This document shows positions 45,938 through 54,857 of a DNA stretch of 64,000 bases, in pieces (the first letter of the stretch is position 1; each line of letters begins with the position of its first letter). The notes under the pieces were generated by a model that was not told where the DNA came from, made no database searches, and saw only the letters and a program-made list of their open reading frames with translations. Location of the stretch: the NCBI GenBank assembly GCA_902538565.1, contig CACBFQ010000001.1, forward strand, positions 200,001 to 264,000. The letters are read 5' to 3'. The stretch is from an uncultured Fidelibacterota bacterium. Lineage in GTDB: Bacteria; Fidelibacterota; Marinisomatia; Marinisomatales; Marinisomataceae. Both the position numbers and the translations under genes were made by a program.

Positions 45938-46504
45938 TTATGTTTCCATCAAGGGAGCAGTAGGTGCAACTGCATTTTCAGCAACTCCAACGAAAAATGC
46001 TGTAAACCCAATAAACAAGGTTAATGCAACAATCATTAAGATAAATGCCACAATACATACTCCAACAGCTCTTACTGTACTATTAAAGTCAAGAGCTTGT
46101 CTTACAGCAATAGTCATTGCAGCAAGCTGTAAAATGGTTACAACAGGGTCAACAAAAGTACTTATGATTGGAACAATTTTTAAAACTACAAGCAACCCTG
46201 GAGCATAGGCAAATCCAAGAGTCCTTATTAATTCTCCAGTGTTAGATTCAGTTTCTGGTTCTGGTAAAATTCTTGTTCCAACAAAGGCAATAAAAAACGC
46301 CCATATGACAAACCTAATGAGACTACCTAAAATACCTTGGACTAAGGCAATGGGAGCAAATCCAGCAATCATGAGACCTTGAACAATTGAAACTAACGCA
46401 ACTGTCATCATCGCTTGATCGGTAAACTTTTTATCTTTTTCAACCTCTTCATAAAAATTAACATCTAAAAATATAGCTTTTTGTAGTCTTTGAAAGTAAT
46501 TCAT
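45938..46504 (-). CDS. YIP1-family membrane protein
   Basis: A 188-residue membrane protein with five helices that fits the Yip1 domain family: an amphipathic N-terminus (MNYFQRLQKAIFLDVNFYEEV) precedes helices starting MMTVALVSIVQGL and LIRFVIWAFFIAFVGTRIL, then ELIRTLGFAYAPGLLVVL, the segment most typical of the family. Function in bacteria is unknown. It starts one base after the queF stop, so it is likely part of the queuosine transcript without being part of the pathway. Confidence 0.8.
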   Translation of the reverse strand: MNYFQRLQKAIFLDVNFYEEVEKDKKFTDQAMMTVALVSIVQGLMIAGFAPIALVQGILGSLIRFVIWAFFIAFVGTRILPEPETESNTGELIRTLGFAYAPGLLVVLKIVPIISTFVDPVVTILQLAAMTIAVRQALDFNSTVRAVGVCIVAFILMIVALTLFIGFTAFFVGVAENAVAPTAPLMET

Positions 46505-46505
46505 A

Positions 46506-46892
46506 TCACAGCTCCCCTTCTATGCATGTAGTATCAAAACCGCCTCTAATATTATAAATAGTAGTTATTTTTAACCTAGATGTATTTAATAATGATTTTA
46601 AATCATCATAAATTCTTTTAGTTGCTGCTTCTTGATATATTCCAACATTTCTAAAGCTGACAAAATAATATTTTAATGATTTAAGCTCAACGCACTTTCC
46701 ACCTTCAGGATAATATTCGATTATTACATCTGCTAAATCAGGAAGACCGCTAAACGGACATACGGCACTAAATTCTCTTGTAGTAGTTTCAATGTACTGA
46801 TTCTTACTATTAAAATTAAAAGTTTCAAGGTATGATGAATCAATATGTTCTTCGCTTAAAAAGCTAAATTCTTTTCCATCTGCTTTAGGCAT
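46506..46892 (-). CDS. queF: NADPH-dependent 7-cyano-7-deazaguanine reductase (preQ1 synthase)
   Basis: A 128-residue single-domain (YkvM type) QueF that reduces the nitrile of preQ0 to the amine of preQ1. The catalytic Cys45 is in [16 protein letters not shown] with Asp52, the NADPH/substrate motif is [15 protein letters not shown], and the catalytic Glu88 follows in GIYQEAA. The start is placed at 46892, where GGAGATAAAA forms the ribosome site; it overlaps queD by 8 bases. Longer starts would overlap queD by 20-50 bases. Confidence 0.94.
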   Translation of the reverse strand: MPKADGKEFSFLSEEHIDSSYLETFNFNSKNQYIETTTREFSAVCPFSGLPDLADVIIEYYPEGGKCVELKSLKYYFVSFRNVGIYQEAATKRIYDDLKSLLNTSRLKITTIYNIRGGFDTTCIEGEL

Positions 46893-47256
46893 TTTTATCT
46901 CCATAGTATTTACATCCATAGCTATTGCCTTCACTCACTGATACTGATGACAAACCTGAAAGATCATTCTCTAACTTATTCCAAATCCACATTGCTACAT
47001 GTTCAGTTGTTGGGTTTGATAACCCTTCAATATCATTAAGATATTTATGATCAAGAGTTTTATGAACTTTTTCCTTAAACAAGTTATCTATATCATAGAA
47101 ATCTATAATCCACCCTTCATCAGTAAGTTGATTTCCCGAAACCTTAATAGTAACAGTGAATGTGTGACCGTGTAGCTCTCCGCACGGATGATTATCACGC
47201 AAAGCAGTTAATTTTCTTGCAGCATGGAATTCATATTTTCTTTTTAGTCTAAACAT
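46885..47256 (-). CDS. queD: 6-carboxy-5,6,7,8-tetrahydropterin synthase
   Basis: A 123-residue member of the PTPS fold that turns dihydroneopterin triphosphate into 6-carboxytetrahydropterin, the second step toward queuosine. Zinc ligands are His11 (EFHAAR), His29 and His31 in [11 protein letters not shown], and Cys25 is the catalytic residue. The DHKYLND and [13 protein letters not shown] segments complete the active site. It lies between queE (one-base gap) and queF. Confidence 0.95.
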   Translation of the reverse strand: MFRLKRKYEFHAARKLTALRDNHPCGELHGHTFTVTIKVSGNQLTDEGWIIDFYDIDNLFKEKVHKTLDHKYLNDIEGLSNPTTEHVAMWIWNKLENDLSGLSSVSVSEGNSYGCKYYGDKNA

Positions 47257-47257
47257 A

Positions 47258-47890
47258 TCAATCTATACCCATTATTTTATGTGTTTGTAAGCTTAAACGC
47301 CATAGCGGATTTTCGATACAGTAAGATACACTTTGCAAGATATTTCTTTGTAAATTTTTTCCATCCATGGGTTGTAGAAAAAAATGATCAAAATCATAAT
47401 TTTTAAACTGTTCAGGATTTAGGCCTTCTTGAGGATAAACCAATTTTAGTTCATTTCCATAATCAAGATTAAATTCAGCTCCTTTTTTTGGACTAACACA
47501 TATCCAATCTATATTGTTAGGAGGAATTATTGTTCCGTTGGTTTCAACAGCAATTTTAAAATTTTTATTATGCAGAATATCAATCAATTCTTTATTTAAC
47601 TGCAACAAAGGCTCCCCACCTGTAAATACAACAAATTTTTCCTGAGAATCTTTCTGCCATAATTCATCAATTTTACTAGCTAATTGTTCTGCGCTTGTAT
47701 ATTTCGCACCATTTATTCCATCTGTTCCAACAAAATCTGTGTCGCAAAAATTACATTTAGCTTTTTCTCGATCTTTTTCAAGCCCTGTCCAAAGATTGCA
47801 ACCAGAAAATCTACAGAATACAGCATGTTTTCCTGTATGAAAGCCCTCACCCTGGAGTGTTAAATAAATTTCTTTTACAGAATAACTCAT
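47258..47890 (-). CDS. queE: 7-carboxy-7-deazaguanine synthase (radical SAM)
   Basis: A 210-residue radical-SAM enzyme that rearranges 6-carboxytetrahydropterin into 7-carboxy-7-deazaguanine. The cluster motif is Cys31-x14-Cys46-x2-Cys49, the CX14CX2C variant seen in E. coli-type QueE and not the common CX3CX2C. FTGGEPLLQ (SAM binding) and the N-terminal EIYLTLQGEGFHTG with the R-FSGC segment are present. The ATG overlaps the queC stop as ATGA. Confidence 0.95.
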   Translation of the reverse strand: MSYSVKEIYLTLQGEGFHTGKHAVFCRFSGCNLWTGLEKDREKAKCNFCDTDFVGTDGINGAKYTSAEQLASKIDELWQKDSQEKFVVFTGGEPLLQLNKELIDILHNKNFKIAVETNGTIIPPNNIDWICVSPKKGAEFNLDYGNELKLVYPQEGLNPEQFKNYDFDHFFLQPMDGKNLQRNILQSVSYCIENPLWRLSLQTHKIMGID

Positions 47891-48567
47891 ATATAATTTG
47901 TTGGATCGTTTATACCTGCAGAAGCAAAACCCTCTTTTCTAAGAATGCAAGCATCACACTCTCCACAAGATAACCCATCTATTGAAGGATCATAACATGA
48001 GTGAGTCAGCTTGTAATCAACATTCAATTTGGTCCCTGCTAAAATTATTTCCGCTTTTGTTAAATTAATTAATGGAGTATGAATTTTTATTTTCTTATTT
48101 CCTTGTGCAAATTTAGTTCCCTCATTTGCCATCTTTTCAAAAGCTTCAATAAACTCAGGCCTGCAATCTGGATAGCCACTGTAATCCAATGCATTTACAC
48201 CAATAAATATATCAAAAATATTATTTACTTCGGCGTAAGCAAGCGCATAAGAAAGAAATATTGTATTCCTAACTGGAACATATGTTATTGGAATTGCTTT
48301 TCCAATGTCTTGATTCTTAGGCACTTCGATATTATCGGTAAGAGCAGAATTTCCAAATTGCCCTAAATCTATTGAAATTAATTTAATTGAGATATCTGCT
48401 AATTCGGCAATTTTCTTTGCTGCTGAAATTTCAAACTTATGCCTTTGTCCATAATCAAATATAAGCGCTGTCACATCATAATTTTCTAAAGCAATGTTTA
48501 AAACAGTAGCAGAATCAAGACCACCGCTAAGCAACACAATACATTGTTTTTTAATCTTTTCACTCAT
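47887..48567 (-). CDS. queC: 7-cyano-7-deazaguanine synthase
   Basis: A 226-residue ATP-dependent enzyme converting 7-carboxy-7-deazaguanine to preQ0. The PP-loop is LLSGGLDSATVL (SGGLDS at 14-19). A C-terminal zinc site has Cys191, Cys201, Cys204 and Cys207 (CGECDACILR). It is the first gene of queC-queE-queD-queF and is divergent from the glycosyltransferase cluster. I find no preQ1 riboswitch in the 56 bases upstream. The operon lacks tgt, queA and queG, which must lie elsewhere. Confidence 0.96.
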   Translation of the reverse strand: MSEKIKKQCIVLLSGGLDSATVLNIALENYDVTALIFDYGQRHKFEISAAKKIAELADISIKLISIDLGQFGNSALTDNIEVPKNQDIGKAIPITYVPVRNTIFLSYALAYAEVNNIFDIFIGVNALDYSGYPDCRPEFIEAFEKMANEGTKFAQGNKKIKIHTPLINLTKAEIILAGTKLNVDYKLTHSCYDPSIDGLSCGECDACILRKEGFASAGINDPTNYI

Positions 48568-48623
48568 GAGGATTTAATTTAAAAAAAAATGGCTTATAAG
48601 ATTGCCTCTAAATAATTTATTTG

Positions 48624-49433
48624 ATGCCATCAATATCTGTTATCATATCAACATATAATAAGCCTCATTTTTTAGAAAAAGTGCTTACTGGATACTGTTT
48701 TCAAACTTTTAAAGATTTTGAAATCATTATTGCAGATGATGGGTCTTCAAATGAAACTAAAGAAATGATTGCAAAATTTGAGCAATTAATTCCCCAAAAA
48801 ATTTATCATGTTTGGCATGAAGATAATGGGTTTAGAAAATGTAAAATATTAAATGCTGCAATAGTGAAATCATCAAATGATTATTTAGTTTTTTCAGATG
48901 GTGATTGTATTCCTGATTCTCACTTTTTAGAAACACACTCTAGATTGGCTCAAAAAGATTATTTTCTTTCTGGTGGTCATTTTCCTATTACAGAAACAGT
49001 ATCTAATTTATTAACAATAGAAGATATCAAATCTCAAATCTGCTTTACCAAAAAGTATCTTTTAAAACAAGGTCAACCAATCGGAAAAAACTATTTTAAG
49101 CTAATTAAAAATCAATTTTTAGCAGATGTTTTAGATCGATTGACTCCAACTAGAGCAACTTTTAATGGCAATAATTCATCTGCTTGGAAATCTGATATTA
49201 TCAAAGCAAATGGATTTGATGAACGAATGGAATATGGAGGTCTTGATTGTGAGCTTGGGTATAGATTAAATAATAATGGCATCAAATCTCTTCAAGTAAG
49301 AAATAGAACTACTGTACTTCATCTTTATCATATAAGACCTTATAAAAATAAAGATGCAATTAAAAAAAATAGACTAATAAGAAAATCAACAATAGAAACT
49401 AAGATTACTAAAACTGATTTTGGAATTAATTAA
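48624..49433 (+). CDS. Glycosyltransferase family 2
   Basis: A 269-residue GT-A fold glycosyltransferase. The N-terminal SVIISTYNKPHFLEKVL and EIIIADDGSSNETKEM (nucleotide-sugar binding), VWHEDNGFRKCKILNAAI, the metal-binding DxD-like FSDGDCIPDSHF (about residues 92-103), and the C-terminal MEYGGLDCELGYRL acceptor-site motif (ED-like) are all visible. The start is ATG 48624, though a TTG directly before it is possible. It begins a seven-gene plus-strand surface-glycan cluster and overlaps the next gene in TAATG. Confidence 0.9.
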   Translation: MPSISVIISTYNKPHFLEKVLTGYCFQTFKDFEIIIADDGSSNETKEMIAKFEQLIPQKIYHVWHEDNGFRKCKILNAAIVKSSNDYLVFSDGDCIPDSHFLETHSRLAQKDYFLSGGHFPITETVSNLLTIEDIKSQICFTKKYLLKQGQPIGKNYFKLIKNQFLADVLDRLTPTRATFNGNNSSAWKSDIIKANGFDERMEYGGLDCELGYRLNNNGIKSLQVRNRTTVLHLYHIRPYKNKDAIKKNRLIRKSTIETKITKTDFGIN

Positions 49434-50425
49434 TGCAAAATCTTAAAAGTTCAAACGCTAAAAGACAAAAACTTTTATATTATCTCTACTATACTCCTTT
49501 GGTATATTTTTTTCCGAGCATTATTTCCAGACTTAGGCAAAAAAATATATTAAATAATAGCTTTCAAGGAGAATATATTCAATCTAGAGTAAGATATTAT
49601 TTTAAAAAAACCTCAAACTTTAGAGTTTCAAATAAAGGAAAAAAATTATCTGAACTATTTTGGAATCAATTTTTTAAAAATAAACAGCATTCACATTTTA
49701 TAGATTTTTACTTGTTGTTACAGTTTTTTAATAAGAATAATAAAGTCGACTTTATCTATTCAACAAAAGATTATATTGATAGTGCCATTGCTAAGAAACA
49801 TCATCGATATCCAACATTTGTTAAATCAAGACCTATTGGTTCTGATAACCAAAATTCTATTTTACTAAAGTTAAATCAAGTAAAACTTTTTCATTTTATC
49901 AAAGATCCTAAAAAATTTGTAAATAAGAAAAATCTAGCTGTATGGAGAGGAGATATTAGAAATAATGCTATTCGGAAATATTTTGTTAAAAATTTTTATA
50001 AGTCTCCCTTATTAGATATAGGACAAACTAAACCTAATGAAAATGTACCATGGATGAAAAGTTTTATGTCGATAAAAGATCAACTTGACTACAAATTTAT
50101 TTTCTGTCTTGAAGGAAAATGTATTTCAACAAATCTTTTTTGGGCGATGAGCTCAAACTCAGTTTGTGTTATGCCTGAACCAAAATATGAGAGCTGGTTT
50201 ATGGAGGGAAAGCTGAAAGATGGAGTACATTATATAAAAGTTAAAGATGATTTTTCGGATGCAGAGGAAAAAATCAAATTTTATATAAATGAAAATGATA
50301 AGTGTCTTGAAATCATCGATAATGCACAAAAATTTGTTAGACAATTTAAAAACGCAAAACAAGAGAGATTAATTCAGCTTTTGATATTAAAGCAGTATTT
50401 TCAATCCACGGGACAATATGAATAA
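49433..50425 (+). CDS. Glycosyltransferase family 90 (CAP10-like), copy A
   Basis: A 330-residue protein that matches the CAP10/LPS-modifying GT90 family. A basic helical N-terminus precedes YPTFVKSRPIGSDNQNSILL and the AVWRGDIRNNAIRKYF motif (WRGD at 171-174); the nucleotide-sugar region is KFIFCLEGKCISTNLFWAMSSN with SVCVMPEPKYESWFMEGKLK (about 221-262). Such enzymes add xylose or glucose to capsule, LPS or protein. It is similar throughout to the next gene, a tandem duplicate, and overlaps it by 8 bases. The genes are more AT-rich than most. Confidence 0.85.
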   Translation: MQNLKSSNAKRQKLLYYLYYTPLVYFFPSIISRLRQKNILNNSFQGEYIQSRVRYYFKKTSNFRVSNKGKKLSELFWNQFFKNKQHSHFIDFYLLLQFFNKNNKVDFIYSTKDYIDSAIAKKHHRYPTFVKSRPIGSDNQNSILLKLNQVKLFHFIKDPKKFVNKKNLAVWRGDIRNNAIRKYFVKNFYKSPLLDIGQTKPNENVPWMKSFMSIKDQLDYKFIFCLEGKCISTNLFWAMSSNSVCVMPEPKYESWFMEGKLKDGVHYIKVKDDFSDAEEKIKFYINENDKCLEIIDNAQKFVRQFKNAKQERLIQLLILKQYFQSTGQYE

Positions 50426-51428
50426 GAAGCTAAAGATATTGAAATATAAAAATATTAAATTTTTTTATTACCTAAGACATGTTATAGCAGCACTAGTACC
50501 TAAAATATTTTATCGTTTACGGTTGAAATCAGAGCTAAAAAAGATAAAATACTATGATAAAGAGTATATTTTTTCGCGATTGAATTACTATCATAAAAGA
50601 GACGATGAATTTAAAGTTTCAGAAAATTCCATGACAAATAAAAACTTGCTCCATCGACAGATAAGCAAAATTAATGAAAATATAATTAAAAAAAATAAGG
50701 AGGTTGTAAAGCATACTACTTATTTTTTTGATTTGTATAAACTGTTCTCTTACTTCGATAATAAAAAAAAGTTAGATTTTTTTTTTGGTGACATTACAAA
50801 AGCGCAAACAATCCCAACCATTGTAAAAAGTAGGCCAATTATAGATAGTGACGATTCTATAATATTAAACTTAAATAAAATTCGACATTTTAATTTTATC
50901 AATGATGATAAAAAATTTATTGATAAAAAAAATAAGGCAGTATGGCGAGGCGACGGAGAAAACTCTAAAGCTAGACAATACTTTTTAAAAAATTATCACC
51001 ACATATCAATATTTAACATCGGTCAAACAGTTCCAATATTAGATGCACCTTGGGTTAAAAAGTTTATGCCTATTTCCGAACAACTGCATTATAAATTTAT
51101 ATTTTGTATTGAGGGAATTGATACAGCAACAAGCATAAAATGGGTAATGTCTTCAAATTCTGTATGTGTCATGCCAAAACCAAAATATGAAACATGGTTT
51201 ATGGAAGGCACTCTTAAGCCTGATGTGCATTACATTGAAATAAATGATGACTTCTCTAACGCTGAACAAAAAATTAAATACTTTATCGAGCATCCAAATA
51301 AAGTATTAAAGATTATTGAAAATGCAAAGGCACATGTAGAGCAATTCAAAAATGTTAAAAGAGAAAAATTAATTTCATTGATGGTATTAGATAAATATTT
51401 CTTTTTATCCGGGCAAAAGAATGAATGA
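50418..51428 (+). CDS. Glycosyltransferase family 90 (CAP10-like), copy B
   Basis: A 336-residue GT90 paralogue of the upstream gene. Shared landmarks are IPTIVKSRPIIDSDDSIILN, AVWRGDGENSKARQYF, the FNIGQTVPILDAPWVKKFM segment, and SSNSVCVMPKPKYETWFMEG. By eye the C-terminal half is much more alike than the N-terminal half, so the copies probably act on related but different acceptors. It overlaps both neighbours by 8 bases (50418-50425 and 51421-51428), an arrangement that keeps all these genes on one coupled transcript. Confidence 0.85.
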   Translation: MNKKLKILKYKNIKFFYYLRHVIAALVPKIFYRLRLKSELKKIKYYDKEYIFSRLNYYHKRDDEFKVSENSMTNKNLLHRQISKINENIIKKNKEVVKHTTYFFDLYKLFSYFDNKKKLDFFFGDITKAQTIPTIVKSRPIIDSDDSIILNLNKIRHFNFINDDKKFIDKKNKAVWRGDGENSKARQYFLKNYHHISIFNIGQTVPILDAPWVKKFMPISEQLHYKFIFCIEGIDTATSIKWVMSSNSVCVMPKPKYETWFMEGTLKPDVHYIEINDDFSNAEQKIKYFIEHPNKVLKIIENAKAHVEQFKNVKREKLISLMVLDKYFFLSGQKNE

Positions 51429-52503
51429 TAAAAATATATGTATTCTTTTTGACGTACAAGAACTTTACTATTTACCACAATATCTTCCTGTATATCATGA
51501 ATTTTTAAATCGTAATAAAGGTAATGCTCTTTTTGTATTTTATTATGGCAAATTTGATACAATAATAAAGAGTATTATAAAATCAGAGAAATTGAATCAT
51601 GTCTGGGTTGAAAATAAATCTGAGGCAAATAATTATTATAAAAAAGAAAAAGCTGATTGGATATTTTTTGGAAATAAATTTCCATATCTTGATGAAGTTC
51701 ACAAAGTAAGTAAAACAATTCAGCTTGGGCATGGTGTTGGCCCAAAATCAAGTTATTATACGAAGTCTGATACTCCAACTACGGTGAGATTTGTTGAAGG
51801 AGAATATAGAACAAATCGCCTAAAAAGCATGTATCCTGATAATAATTTTGTTGATGTTGGATTTGCTAAACTTGACCCTATTTTTAATGGAAATGCACCT
51901 AAATTTGATTTAGAAAGCCTTGGGTTAGATTCGTTTAAGAAGACTCTACTCTATGCCCCCACTTTTTATCCCAGCAGCATTGAAAGATTTCCAAAAAAAT
52001 TTCCTGAAGACTTTAAGGATTTCAATATAATGATTAAACCTCATTATTTTTCATTAAGCCAAGAGAAATACAAAAAACAACGTCAGCTTCTTGAATATTG
52101 GTCAGAATATGATAATGTTTATTTAGCAAAAGTTACAGACTATTCAATCGTTCCTTTTTTAGCAACAGCTGATCTACTTATGAGCGATGCTTCATCAGCA
52201 ATTATTGAATTTGCTGCTTTAGATAAACCGGTTATATGGTGTAATTTTCTACAACTACGCTGGAATTACAAAGGAATTTTTGCTTATCGTTTCAAGAATC
52301 GTATGGATAAAGATTATGATGAATATTCTAAAATAGCTGTTCAATCTGATTCATATAAAGAATTAAAACATAATATCAAAGAACAGATATTAAATCCTAC
52401 CTCTCTTTCTGAAATACGACTACAGTACGCAAATAAATTAGCTGGATTGTTGGATGGAAAATCAAGTCAAAGAATAATAGATTATTTATTAAAAAATTAC
52501 TAG
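51421..52503 (+). CDS. CDP-glycerol glycerophosphotransferase-like protein (TagB/TagF family)
   Basis: A 360-residue GT-B-type transferase of the CDP-glycerol glycerophosphotransferase family. The family's core is visible as KTLLYAPTFYPSSIERFP (about 178-195), NIMIKPHYFSLSQEKY and ADLLMSDASSAIIEFAALDKPVIW (about 252-276), plus the N-terminal TIQLGHGVGPKSSYYTK. It may add phosphoglycerol or another polyol phosphate to a surface glycan. The TagD-like cytidylyltransferase next to it would supply the CDP-activated donor. In a Gram-negative this would be LPS or capsule decoration, not wall teichoic acid. Confidence 0.82.
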   Translation: MNDKNICILFDVQELYYLPQYLPVYHEFLNRNKGNALFVFYYGKFDTIIKSIIKSEKLNHVWVENKSEANNYYKKEKADWIFFGNKFPYLDEVHKVSKTIQLGHGVGPKSSYYTKSDTPTTVRFVEGEYRTNRLKSMYPDNNFVDVGFAKLDPIFNGNAPKFDLESLGLDSFKKTLLYAPTFYPSSIERFPKKFPEDFKDFNIMIKPHYFSLSQEKYKKQRQLLEYWSEYDNVYLAKVTDYSIVPFLATADLLMSDASSAIIEFAALDKPVIWCNFLQLRWNYKGIFAYRFKNRMDKDYDEYSKIAVQSDSYKELKHNIKEQILNPTSLSEIRLQYANKLAGLLDGKSSQRIIDYLLKNY

Positions 52504-52544
52504 TATATCTTTGGTAAGTATTTTAAGTAGCACAATAGGAGAAA

Positions 52545-52958
52545 ATGAAAAAAATTGGGTATACTTCAGGAGTATATGACCTATTTCATATTGGTCATCT
52601 AAATATTCTTAAAAGGGCAAAATTAGAGTGTGATCATCTAATAGTAGGTGTAAGTACTGATGAACTATGTGAATCAGCTAAGAATCAAAAACCTTTCATA
52701 CCATTTCAAGAACGAATGGATTTAGTTGGGTCGGTAAAATATGTTGATGAAGTAGTTCCTCAAACTAACTATGATAAAATGGAAGCTTGGAATAATTTAA
52801 AATTTGATAAAATGTTTGTTGGAGATGATTGGAAAGGCACTGATCAATGGAATCAAATTGAAAAAGAATTTTTTCAATATGGAGTTGAAATAATCTATTT
52901 TCCTTACACCACTCATACCTCAAGCACTGTTCTTAGAAAAATACTTTCGAAAAGCTAA
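52545..52958 (+). CDS. TagD-like cytidylyltransferase (glycerol-3-phosphate type)
   Basis: A 137-residue nucleotidyltransferase that likely makes CDP-glycerol or a similar CDP-polyol from CTP. The fold's HxGH motif is in GVYDLFHIGHLNILKRAK (about 9-26), and residues VGDDWKGTDQWNQIEKEF match the TagD substrate region. The C-terminal RTxGISTT-type motif appears as THTSSTVLRKIL, slightly altered. The ATG has a strong AGGAGAAA site 41 bases beyond the preceding stop. It pairs with the TagB/F-like enzyme immediately upstream. Confidence 0.85.
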   Translation: MKKIGYTSGVYDLFHIGHLNILKRAKLECDHLIVGVSTDELCESAKNQKPFIPFQERMDLVGSVKYVDEVVPQTNYDKMEAWNNLKFDKMFVGDDWKGTDQWNQIEKEFFQYGVEIIYFPYTTHTSSTVLRKILSKS

Positions 52959-53002
52959 TTACTTTCAAACATTTTCATAACAATACTAAATTAAAATGTT
53001 AA

Positions 53003-54037
53003 ATGAATATTTTATATGGTATCTCAGCTACTGGTAATGGTCATATTTCTAGATCAAGAATTCTCATATCTGCGTTAAAAAAAAGAGGACATAATATTAC
53101 AGTACTTTTTAGTGGTAGAGATATAAAAGATCTATTTGATACAAAAGAATTTGAACCTTTCATTGCCAGAGAAGGATTTACTTTCAAAATCAAAAATGGA
53201 AAGGTTCAATATTTTAGTACTTTATTAAATACAAATATATATAATTTTTTTTACGATATTTTTAAAATAAACAATGATTATGATGTTGTAGTAACTGATT
53301 TTGAACCTATATCAGCTTTTGCGGCTAAAAAATTCAATATTCCATGTATTGGCGTTGGTCACCAGTACTCTTTCAATACTAATATACCCATGACGATAAA
53401 AATGAAATTTTTTAGTTTATTTTTTCCAAAATTTTTTACCCCAGTTGATAAATCAATTGCATCACATTTCTATCATTTTAACCAACCAATCTTACCACCG
53501 TTTATTGATGAAAAATTGCAGAACAGCAATAATGCTAAACAGAAAAAGGATGTTATTTTGGTTTACTTGCCTTGGGAAAGGCAAGATAAAATGCTAGATA
53601 TTTGTTCAAAAATTAAAAGTAAAAAATTTATTTACTATACAAACATCGATGAAGAACTTGAAGTCAATAATGTTTTACTAAAACCCTTTTCAAACGTCAA
53701 TTTTAAAAAGGATTTAATTGAATCAGAAGGTGTCATAACCAATGCAGGATTTCAGTTACCTTCAGAATGTATTTTTTTAGGGAAAAAATTATTATGTAAA
53801 CCACTTCTAGGGCAACCAGAGCAGGAGCATAATGCTAAAATTCTGTCAGATTTAAAATTAGCTACCACATGTAATAACTTAACTACTTCAACAATTAATG
53901 ATTGGATTAAAAATAGTTCTAGTAGAAGAATTCAATATAAAAATCCTGTTGATTTAATGATTAAAATTATTGAAAACCCTGAGATTGATTTTTCAAATGA
54001 AATTATTGATATTTGGGGTACAAATGATAATTTATAA
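53003..54037 (+). CDS. MJ1255/VC2487-type glycosyltransferase
   Basis: A 344-residue GT-B-type glycosyltransferase resembling the MJ1255 family: an N-terminal GISATGNGHISRSRILISAL donor-fold motif, DYDVVVTDFEPISAFAAKKF with IPCIGVGHQYSF, and the C-terminal EGVITNAGFQLPSECIFLGKKLLCKPLLGQPEQEHNA, like the MurG-type sugar-nucleotide site. It probably acts on a lipid-linked or surface saccharide. It follows the TagD-like gene by 44 bases and overlaps PPK2 by 14 bases. Confidence 0.83.
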   Translation: MNILYGISATGNGHISRSRILISALKKRGHNITVLFSGRDIKDLFDTKEFEPFIAREGFTFKIKNGKVQYFSTLLNTNIYNFFYDIFKINNDYDVVVTDFEPISAFAAKKFNIPCIGVGHQYSFNTNIPMTIKMKFFSLFFPKFFTPVDKSIASHFYHFNQPILPPFIDEKLQNSNNAKQKKDVILVYLPWERQDKMLDICSKIKSKKFIYYTNIDEELEVNNVLLKPFSNVNFKKDLIESEGVITNAGFQLPSECIFLGKKLLCKPLLGQPEQEHNAKILSDLKLATTCNNLTTSTINDWIKNSSSRRIQYKNPVDLMIKIIENPEIDFSNEIIDIWGTNDNL

Positions 54038-54857
54038 TACCTTTCCCCACGCTGAACTAGATCATGAAAAATATGAAATAGAAAAAAGACGTCTTCAAGT
54101 TGAATTATTAAAACTTCAAGAATGGGTTATAAATAAAAATAAAAAAATAGCAATTATTTTTGAAGGTAGGGACGCTGCTGGTAAGGGCTCTACTATAAAA
54201 CGATTCATTGAACATTTGATTCCTAAAAATGCCAAGGTAATTGAGCTTGGTATTCCAACAGAAAAACAAAATAAACGGTGGTTTAAGACTTATGAAAAAC
54301 TTTTACCTAAAAAAGGAAAAATTCATTTCTTTGATAGATCATGGTATTCAAGAGCTTTAATACAACCAGCGATGGGTTATTGCAATGAAAAGCAATACAA
54401 ATACTTTATGAAAAAAGTAAATGAATGGGAAGAAAAACAAGTCCAAAATGGATTAATTTTAATAAAATTTTATCTTTCAATTTCTAAAGACAGTCAAAGT
54501 TTAAGATTTAAAATAAGGCAATCTCATAAACTAAAATATTGGAAGTTTTCAAATAACGACCTCATTGCTATGAGTAAATGGGATATTTTTTCACAATTTA
54601 AAAATCAAATGTTTCATCATACTTCTACAGCAGCCAATCCATGGGTAGTAATCAATGCTAACAATAAAATGATTGGCAGGCTTAATGCAATGAGATATGT
54701 TTTATCTTCAATTCATTATGATAATAAAAAGGAGCTTAAACCTAAAAAATGGTCTAAGGATTCTTACAAAAATAGTATTACATTTCATGGTGTCACATTC
54801 AAAAATCTTACAAAAGAACAATATGACTTATTATACAGAATCCAATCCAACACCTAA
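54024..54857 (+). CDS. ppk2: Polyphosphate kinase 2 family protein
   Basis: A 277-residue PPK2 that uses polyphosphate to phosphorylate nucleotides. Walker A is FEGRDAAGKGSTIKRF (Lys54 in AAGKG), and the Walker B/lid region is FDRSWYSRALIQPAMGYC (about residues 98-115), followed by the FLSISKDSQSLRF and KYWKFSNNDL segments. All match single-domain PPK2. The ATG at 54024 opens a frame with the expected LRRLQVELLKLQEWV-like start (KRRLQVELLKLQEWV). Its location in a glycan cluster hints at nucleotide resupply for sugar-nucleotide synthesis. It overlaps the Nudix gene by 35 bases. Confidence 0.93.
   Translation: MIIYNTFPHAELDHEKYEIEKRRLQVELLKLQEWVINKNKKIAIIFEGRDAAGKGSTIKRFIEHLIPKNAKVIELGIPTEKQNKRWFKTYEKLLPKKGKIHFFDRSWYSRALIQPAMGYCNEKQYKYFMKKVNEWEEKQVQNGLILIKFYLSISKDSQSLRFKIRQSHKLKYWKFSNNDLIAMSKWDIFSQFKNQMFHHTSTAANPWVVINANNKMIGRLNAMRYVLSSIHYDNKKELKPKKWSKDSYKNSITFHGVTFKNLTKEQYDLLYRIQSNT

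Noticed and set aside
48568-48623. Possible preQ1 riboswitch upstream of queC
   Set aside because: The gap is only 56 bases and I could not match the conserved preQ1 aptamer core.
54697-54822. Long N-terminal extension of the Nudix frame
   Set aside because: It runs deep into ppk2 in another frame; the Met at 54823 gives the usual Nudix start.
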